The translations under genes were made by a program, and so were the position numbers. A stretch of 64,000 nucleotides of DNA from Schistocerca nitens. Lineage: Eukaryota; Arthropoda; Insecta; Orthoptera; Acrididae. Numbering within the stretch: the first letter of the stretch is position 1; each line of letters starts with the position of its first letter. Below are positions 56,420-64,000 of this stretch, one piece after another. The DNA is taken from contig NC_064621.1 of NCBI RefSeq assembly GCF_023898315.1, forward strand, positions 539,359,383 to 539,423,382. The letters run 5' to 3'. The notes beneath the pieces are model-generated. The model did not search any database. It was not told where the DNA came from and was given only the letters and a program-made list of their open reading frames with translations.

Positions 56420-56734
56420 GTATGGAGCAACTTATTTATAAACAGCCCTCTAGCAAATTAATTGTACTGGGAAGAAGTAAAACTGGCAGTTGGGAGGCAA
56501 TTTTTTTTTTTTAATCCAGTGTAAAATGAATGGATGTTGTCAACATGTAAATACAATAAATGTAGACATAGAGATACATAACCATACACAATTATATACA
56601 TAAATAGATACATACATTTCCTGTCTTACTGAGTTACCCATTTGGACACTTCACTGTTGTGTTGGACATATTGTAAAATGCTTCTTAATTGCAGTAATTG
56701 CTCACTAGCACAATTCTCAACAAAACTTACACAT

Positions 56735-58750
56735 AATTTTAGGTAATCCTCTACAGTATAAAACACTTTTCTAACAGATAATTTTTTTGCACATACCTGA
56801 AGACATGTCTTTCACTTGTGTCTTTGATCTCTTGTGGTAGATTAAATTCAGTTTTCGTTCCACAGACCCAAAAAATGAGATGATTCTTGTGAGTGTGGTA
56901 TTATATAGTTTAATTTCATTATATAGCCCGTTTTTCTATTGAGGTATAAGTGGTGGCTGGATCTGGTTCCATGTTCATGTAGAGACCTTCTCATTCGGTA
57001 CTGATCATCATCCTTTTTAATGTGGATCACTGTTTGCACACTGTACTCATATGCAACAGTCAAGTTTTTTGTGGGTTTAAGCAACTCAGTCCACTGTGTT
57101 CGCTATCTACTTTTTGTCATAATTCGTTCAGTACTTTATTGTAGCTTAAAGATTGTTTTTCTGTTCTGTTCATTTGTTCCCCAGAACATTATCCCATAAC
57201 TCATCACAGAATGAATATATGCAACCCCCAAGAAATTTTGTTTGTGATACACATCCTATGAGCTCATCTTTCAGTTTTAAAGAGTTACTTTTGGGTTTCC
57301 TGCTTATGTGGAAACTAATGCAACTGTTTTTTTTTACATTTAAAGTTAATTTGTTGTTGTCCACCCATGTGCATACATGCATGAGTCTTTCTTCAGCTTT
57401 GTCCTTTAATACTCTTGGTGATCTTTCACTGATTAGAATGTTACTGTCATCAGCAAACAATACTGTTTCACCTTGTTTGGGATGCTGGGGCAAATCGTAT
57501 AAGAGTATTGGGCCAAGCATGCTTCTTTGGGAGACTCCTTTATATTAATGTATTCTGAGTCAGAAAAGTATTTGATGGTATGATTGGAGTTTGTCTGAGA
57601 GATCTCTACCTGTTGCACTCTTTCAAGGTATGAACAAAACCACTTGTTTGCTACCCATAGTTTTCAGTTTATTTAACAGAATTGTGGCGCCTGCTGTATC
57701 AAAGGCTTTGCTGAATTCAAGGAAGATGCCTGTTATATGCTCTCCTGTATCTAGTGCTTCCAGAAAAATATTTGTAAAATGAGCTGTAGCTGAATGTGTG
57801 CTTTTACTAGGCTTGAAACCAAACTGTTCTTTACACAGATAATTGTACTTTGTTAGGTACCCCATGAGTCCAACTTTCATTATGGTTTCCATTACTTTTG
57901 AAAATGATAAGAATAAAGAGATGGGCCTATAATTTTGTATATTTTTGGGGTCTCCTTTCTTATTTAGCGGTAGAACCTTCGCATGCTTCAGTGCCTCTGG
58001 GAAGCAACCTGTGGTAAATGATTCATTTATGATGTGCGCTAAAGGGTCTGCGATACTTTCTGTGCAGTCCTTCAGGAAGCACACAGGTACTTAATGTATA
58101 CATGCTGAGGTTTCATTTTTTAGGTTCCAAACAACATTACTTATTTCTTCTGAAATGGAGGACTGTAGCATCATTGTGTTTCGAACATAGTTCAGTGTTT
58201 GTACAGATTGTAATTTGTGAAATTTGTATTGTAGCTTGGTACCTATGTTGCTGCAATATTGATTTGCAAAGCCTGCCTTTTTTTAAATCATGTATTGTGG
58301 TATCAGTGCGCTGTAATTGTATGTTTACCTGTTTTGTCTTTTCTCTATTTGTCTCCAGTTTGGTGACATTCTGGGATGCTTTTATTTTTTGTCTTTTTCC
58401 ATAATTTTGTCATTTTGAGACCTTTTTGCTGTTTGAGAGAAGACCCTTCTATAGCTGAGTATTTTAGTTTGGTTTTGTACAGCTATTTTTAATTTTAACA
58501 GCTGAGTGGAATGATCTGAAAGGCCCGGGTTACCTACAACCATATCACAATTTTCTTTCTCCAAGTCATTTAGTATATGGTCAGTGATTGATGCTGAGTG
58601 CTTAGTTACCCTTGTGGCTGTATTAATTAGTCAATGGTGATATTCTATAGCTGTACATAATGTTCGAATATGTGTTGCAGAATCCGCCTGTGTTCAATGT
58701 GTCGATGTTTAAATCTCCAATCCTCCCACCCATCACCCTCCATTTTAAAC
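56735..58750 (-). pseudogene. CR1-like LINE reverse transcriptase, broken
   Basis: Minus strand: 58084-57623 has LPLNKKGDPKNIQNYRPISL, KEQFGFKPSKSTHSATAHF and motif A FLEFSKAFD; 57520-57170 has LGPILLYDLPQ and the intact box FADDSNILIS, then the thumb; the C-terminal region ends around VFYTVEDYLK near 56740. The endonuclease end lies towards 58750. Stops and frameshifts between blocks. Inserted against HELQ in intron 8. Confidence 0.85.
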
Positions 58751-58856
58751 TGCCATTTTTATCTTTGACCTGATCTGGCTTGGTCCATTATTTGAAATGA
58801 ACATAGTTGCCGATATGTCATTTTTGCCACAGCTACCATCCAGGTATCATCACAAG

Positions 58857-58875
58857 AACACACACACACACACAG
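58857..58875. repeat. (AC)n microsatellite
   Basis: About nine AC units. Confidence 0.85.
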
Positions 58876-58949
58876 TCAGTGTGGCAACACTGTGCTTGAG
58901 TCATGTTGTTGATGACTCGACTTGGCAACTTTGTTGCTGCTGATCATTT

Positions 58950-60480
58950 ACTATCTGGATGTGTTGTAATTTTGTTCAGAGAGTTGTGACATCACAGCAA
59001 CTATTGGTGCACTTCTTTGCTAGTTAAGATGACTTGGTTACAAGACACACTGAGATAAATAGTCATACACAAGATGTCAGAATTTCTTTGTGTCCTTAAA
59101 GACCCCAGAAGAGAATGGGAATCTGTGATCAAGTGGTCTCTCTGAAGAAAAATATTCACAGAAGAAAAATTGGAAGATTTTGAAAACAACATTGTGTATT
59201 GTATTGTTTTGGAAATTTAAGATCATGCCAGTCATCTCATAAGGCAAAAGGCAGCAGATACTTTATATGACACGAGTTGTGTATGAGGGGCTGCCATTCA
59301 ATTGAAAGAATTGTGAAATATATGAGGGTTCAAGTACAGAAAAGGTAATGATGCTACACACATTCTGCTGATGAAATCCAATATTGTAACAGTAAGGGCA
59401 ACTTTTCTGAGAAAAATGCATGACATCAGGAACTAAAGTGATCAGCACCATATTATTCATGTTAATGAGCTTGGCTCACTCAGTGGGCAAGAGTAATTTG
59501 AAAAATTGATTAGCAGAGGAAACAAACTTAAGTTTCCTTTATTTACGTCTGTGGCCACAAACTTTTTGTTAACAGATTACCGGTTTCGGTCTTTAGTGAC
59601 CATCATCAGATCTGTTTCATAAAAACAAAGTCCTTTGGAAAGGACTTTGTTTTTATGAAACAGATCTGATGATGGTCATTGAAGACCGAAACCAGTAATC
59701 TTTTAACAAAAAGTTTGTGACCATAGACGTAAATTAAAGGAAACTTATTACCTATACGGGTCAGTGTTTTTTTCGCGATGATGTCGTAGCTTGGAAAATG
59801 AACTTACTGTCTAGCGTGTTGGGTCAAGTGGCTTTGACTTTGTCAGAAGTGCAAAGCTATTAATTACAACAAGTGATTATCATAAAAGAGATGAACAGTA
59901 ATGTATTCAAACAATGTTTCTTAGATTTATTGTGTGGTTTAGACGAAAGTGTTGTGATCCTCATGGATAACTTCAGTTGTCATTAAAAACGGAAGAGAAA
60001 ATTCGCAATCCAGACACACAAAGTGGAGGAATTGTGCAGTTGACAAAAGAGAAAATTATTTCAATTATGGATTGCTATATGAAAGTAGAGGTGTTAAGAA
60101 AGTCTGGCACCACAAGTGCTTATACAGTCAATTTGAAATTGACAGTTTAGTAACAGAAATGGGGCACAAGGTTGTGAGGAGGCCCCCTCACCATTTGGAA
60201 TACACCTGAGAATAATATATGTAGGTGCACTAGTGAAAGGAGATGACCCATCCAGAAATTGCACATTTAGAATCAAAGATATGCAAAATTTGCTTAAATT
60301 TCCATTGATGACATTACTGTCAGACAGGCTTAACAGTGTACTCCACACTAAAAATTACTACCTGAATGAAGACATTTGAGAAAATCTCGTGGAAAATATT
60401 GTCCATTGCTTCAAGTGACTCCTCAGGTATTGAATTTTCAAATACACTTGATTCTTCAGAACAAAATAATTAAAAAACAA
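58950..60480 (+). pseudogene. DDE (Tc1/mariner-like) transposase remnant, split by a fold-back
   Basis: Left part: VTVRATFLRKMHDIR (about 59385-59430), similar to the segment before the first catalytic Asp in an insect DDE transposase group. Right part: VVILMDNFSCH (second Asp), LVTEMGHKVVRRPPHH, and VKGDDPSRNCTFRIKDM. The conserved proline-asparagine-proline-Ile-Glu segment near the third acidic residue is degraded. Colinear once 59529-59747 is removed. Confidence 0.75.
59529..59747. mobile_element. Near-perfect fold-back element, 108-bp arms
   Basis: Left arm 59529-59636 and right arm 59639-59747 pair along almost their whole length around a two-base loop (GG). The outer ends read TAAGTTTCC and GGAAACTTA. 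No coding capacity. Confidence 0.92.
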
Positions 60481-60839
60481 TAAATTACATTAACTGTTAT
60501 GTTTCTTGTTCTTTTTCTTTCCTAAAGGTATGAAGACTATTCTCTCCCCAATCCCCCTCCCCCTTTTCTGTTGCCTTGCCAGTTCTTCTCACCTCCCCCA
60601 GAATTTATCAGTATGTGTTCATTAATTGTATCAAAGCAAAATTCAGTGGAAAAAAACTCAAATTATGAAACAGAATAGCTGGCCATTTCGTACATTCAGG
60701 TGGTGAAATATGTGTAGTACCATGGTTAGACACACATAAAAGTGATACACTATCTTAGAGTTTGGAACTAGTAGATCCTTCCTTGTGGAGGAGAGATGGA
60801 TAAGTTGAGAAAGGTTAAAAAAAAGGGCACATCACTAAG
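60481..60839. other. Intronic, unassigned
   Basis: C-rich patch CCCCAATCCCCCTCCCCC near 60550-60570. Nothing recognised. Confidence 0.5.
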
Positions 60840-62340
60840 TCCCCAGGATAAGAAGGATCTGACATGTAGTCTCCAACCTAATGGATGTCAGTAGCTTTGG
60901 GGGTGCTAATGCTGACTCAGGCCGCTACCTTATGGCAACAGTCAGAAGTCAGTCATCTAATGCATGAAAGGTATGTGGATCTCATGTAAGATAATTTCAT
61001 GTTGATAAGCTCAAGGAGCCCAAGCTTCTCTAAAGATTTCCTAATTCACTCATGAAAAACCTGGCACGCTTATCCAACATTGGGAGAATCGAACAAATAT
61101 GAAAAAAACCTAAAGAATGCCCTTACAAAAGTATGAAGAAAGGTATAAGATGAATAGACCAAACCACATACAGTGGTTGGTTTGAGGGAGAGCACGCACT
61201 ATTAACACCAGGTTAAAAATTAGTCCTACAAGAGAATACAACAGGTAAACTATACCCGAAAATCTGTAGAAGATTATAAAATAGCGAGAAGAGAAGAGGC
61301 TTCGCAAAAAGAAAGAGAGAACATAAAAGGAATGAATCAGTTGAAAGGGATGTACAAGGTTAGAGCTTTTTTTTTTCTAAAGTTGAATAAGAACCATCCA
61401 AGACAGATTTATCAATAAATACAGATGGCTCAATATTGAGTAATGATGAAGTAATGTGTGTAAGATAAGCTCAGTGCTTTGATGAACTGTTAAATTGGTC
61501 CGTTTTGATTGATACACATCACCACTTTATGGACTTCAAATCTGCCTATGATAGTATTGACAGAAAGGTGTTGTATATGGTAATCACAATAACAGTTCAT
61601 ACCCTTAGTGATACTGTGTATAGTAATCTAAGTTACAGTTCGTCACCATAGTGAAACTGGATACAGTAATCACAATCACCATTCATCAACTTACTGAAAT
61701 TGTATGTAGTAATCGCAGTAACAATTCATCACCTTCATGAAATTGTATATAGTAATCACAAAAAAACAGTTTATTGCCTGAGTGAATGCTACTATGGAGA
61801 GCGCATGGGGTCAGATGTAGATACAGGATATGCTATCAAGTCCTGTGACCATAAAAATGGATTAAGCAGAGAGATTTGTTATCTTGTGTTGTGTTGAAAT
61901 ATAGTCTTGGAAAAGGTTATAAGAGATTTGGGCATCAATACAAGGGGGACTATCCATTACAAATCAGTTCAGATGCTGGCATACGCAAATGATACTGATG
62001 CAATTCAAAAAACGCCAAGAGCAGTGAAAGAAGTTCTACAAGTCTTGAAAGTGCTGCTGGAAAAATGAACTTACAGGTAAATGTACGAAAAACTAAGTAA
62101 TGCTTGTAACTAAGAAAGATTATCCTAATGAACCCTCATTGAAGTTTGATATTTTTATTAGTTTCACTTACCTTGGATCAGAAGTAAACTCTGTAAATAG
62201 TGTCAGCTCTGAAATCCAAAAATGAATTTTGTATGTCAATAAGAGACATCTTTTAAGCTGCTTTTTAGGAAAACTCAAGTTATGATGATGTACAAAGCAC
62301 TAATATAATGTGCGGAAACCCTGTGAAATTTGATGAAAAG

Positions 62341-62563
62341 CAACTGCACATAACACTGGACTCGCATTCGGGAGGACGACGGTTCAATCCCGCGTCCGGC
62401 CATCCTGATTTAGGTTTTCCGTGATTTCCCTAAATCGTAAATCGCTCCAGACAAATGCTGGGATGGTTCCTCTGAGAGGGCACAGCCGACTTCCTTCCCT
62501 AATCCGATGAGACCGATGACTTCGCGGTTTGGTCTCTTCCCCCAAACAACCCAACTGCACATA
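62341..62563 (+). mobile_element. SINE family 3, 5'-truncated, 12-bp target duplication
   Basis: CAACTGCACATA at 62341-62352 and 62552-62563 flanks about 199 bases starting inside the tRNA-like head (ACTGGACTCGCATTCGGG) and ending CCCAAACAACC. Inserted in the LINE between two halves of its C-terminal domain. Confidence 0.94.
62509..62536 (+). promoter_or_regulatory. 3' stem-loop in SINE family 3, second copy
   Basis: GAGACC pairs with GGTCTC; the loop starts GATGAC. Same stem as in the copy at 17816-17843. Confidence 0.75.
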
Positions 62564-62913
62564 TTTGAAAGAAAGATGTTGAGAGAAATTCTTGGCCCAG
62601 TGGAATTAAATGGTGCCAGGAGGAGGAACTGCAAATATGAATTATGTAACTAACCAGACATTGTCAGTTGCATTATGATTAAAACACTGGAATGAGCAGG
62701 CTGTACCAAGAGCTAGAGACAGAACGATTAAGAAGATATTCAACAATGCCTGAAGGAGCTAGGAGGGTTGAAAGACAACTGCTAAGGGGGGAGAAAGGTG
62801 TTAGAAAGGACACGAGGAGAAATGGAATTCAAAATTGAAGGAGTTTGCCACTAAACAGGAAAGAGTTGAATGATGTTCTACAGAAGGCCAAGGCTCACAG
62901 GGGGTGGTCATTC

Positions 62914-62961
62914 GATGGATGGATGGATGGATGAATGAATGAATGAATGAATGAATGAATA
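62914..62961. repeat. (GATG)n(GAAT)n microsatellite
   Basis: A run of GATG units switching to GAAT units, directly at the 3' end of the LINE, probably its tail. Confidence 0.85.
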
Positions 62962-64000
62962 ACAGCCATGCCTTATAATTCATAAATGAATATATAAAAT
63001 TGAAAGGCTCATGAATGAAAGGAATTGCTATTTCACGATAATATTTTCTTGACCTGTGGTTTTCAGCCAAAATAAAGTATTTAAAATAGTCATTGTCTGT
63101 TTATGTTAAGGAAATATTTATTTCAAAGTGCTGACTTCCAAGTTCAATAAACTTATCATTTTCCAGTGAGTACCTTGTAATGTATTATGCTTACATGTAT
63201 CAGACAGCATTGTCTGACAGCATAATTTGCGTGGGTATGACTCTACAACTGCATACCTTTGATCCAAAGGCTTTGTTGAGGTGTCGGGTGAGAACACAAG
63301 TGGAGGGAAATATGCAGAAAAGGTGAGAAAGGTACCTTCTGTACTTGCCCTTCCAGCTGCCAGTTTTACTACTCCATAGCATTATTACATTGATCTTTAC
63401 AACAGATATTTCTGTTTCTCTTGAACACTTCAGTTATTAAAACTTCCAAAATGGAGCACTGCTGTGACTAGGTGAACATTTTTCATGTCTACCTAAATTA
63501 CCACATCACCAGTAACTTCATTAATTTTATCATTTTGCACCTCATACTTTTTATGATAAATGCATACAAGGAACACTTGCACTTATTGTTAGAAAAAAAC
63601 AGCATGCTGCTATGTTATGCAAGATGGGCTATTACGTGTATGAGGTAGTGCAGCTACTACAACATGTGATGGTTCTGCTATGTAAACAATGATTACCATG
63701 GGCAGAAGGTAAAAACTGAGTTAAAATGATGTGTGAAGGTCATAAGTAATGCCATTCGGATATTTTCCAACATTTATTTGTTAGAGGTTAATCTGAAAAC
63801 TTACCTGATGTGCCTGTGAAAGGCTGTTCTCTCTCTCTCTTCCAGCCAGTTGGATCAGAAGACTTTACAGTACTTGCCAATTCATATTTTACCATTTCTA
63901 AGTCAATCAGTAAGAAATATCCTGTTTGCAGCTAAAAAATGCCGGTCATCAGTCTTAGTTGTCTTCTTTGTTTTAGTGTGGAATTGTCAGATTTTAACCA
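62962..64000. other. Intronic, unassigned
   Basis: AT-rich. An acceptor-like TCTTCCAG at 63838-63845 precedes an open stretch that does not resemble HELQ. No gene supported. Confidence 0.5.

Larger units (their letters stand above)
60840..62913 (+). pseudogene. LINE remnant with endonuclease, RT and a GATG/GAAT tail
   Basis: Plus strand, heavily broken. Endonuclease end near 60900, linker (TDGSILSNDEV and AQCFDELLNW) at 61425-61500, motif A MDFKSAYDSID (61531-61563), the catalytic box reduced to YAND (61980s), then VTKKDYPNEPSLKFD and FTYLGSEVNSVN, and after the SINE QLHIFERKMLREILGPVELNGA. The 3' end is a tetranucleotide tail. The clade is uncertain. Confidence 0.8.
56420..64000 (+). other. 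HELQ: HELQ intron 8, incomplete
   Basis: At least 7.6 kb. It contains a CR1-like LINE, a transposase remnant with a fold-back, another LINE and a SINE, listed separately. The next HELQ exon was not found before the window ends. Confidence 0.6.

Noticed and set aside
63846-63960. Candidate HELQ exon 9 after TCTTCCAG
   Set aside because: The translated residues in any frame do not resemble the HELQ C-terminal region, and the phase needed after exon 8 is not supported.

Overview
This is a eukaryotic, insect-type window. It holds the first eight coding exons of one host gene, a HELQ-type DNA helicase (Drosophila mus301 type), inside a very dense field of mobile elements. Several repeats point to a locust-like orthopteran: a tRNA-derived SINE whose 3' end reads GAGCCATTTGAACC, a second and a third tRNA-derived SINE, and a 5S rRNA-derived SINE. 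I recognise the first from memory of Schistocerca-type genomes; the species itself is inferred, not proven.

Layout. Bases 1-10256 are two I-type LINEs on the minus strand, one inside the other: a 6.1 kb full-length copy (1868-7985) flanked by a perfect 14-bp target duplication sits in an older, decayed copy (1-1867 plus 8000-10256). Bases 10840-12135 are a mariner with a broken transposase. Bases 12490-24440 are decayed LINE reverse transcriptases, SINEs, non-autonomous DNA transposons and a short mariner, many nested and many with clean target duplications. Bases 24441-26692 are mostly unassigned sequence leading into the host gene.

HELQ runs on the plus strand from 26693 to beyond the right edge. 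Exon 1 (26693-27695) is followed by a 22.3 kb first intron and then seven exons between 49955 and 56419. All splice sites are GT/AG and every exon joins in frame, giving 863 codons with the helicase motifs (GGKT, DELH, SAT, GRAGRAG). The last exons, which should carry the C-terminal domain, are not in the window. The introns hold a full-length RTE-type LINE with target duplications (31099-34385), other RTE and CR1/Jockey-like remnants, Tc1 and mariner remnants, one mariner-like element with about 200-bp terminal repeats (41826-44050), fold-back elements and microsatellites.

The most interesting signal is not a gene. The 3' end of the full-length I-type LINE and the 3' regions of three different tRNA-derived SINE families share a short stem-loop of the form GGGACC-GATGAC...GGTCCC. 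The stem differs between families by paired, compensating changes, which suggests a conserved RNA structure recognised by a LINE reverse transcriptase. All coordinates were read by eye; element edges without target duplications are approximate.
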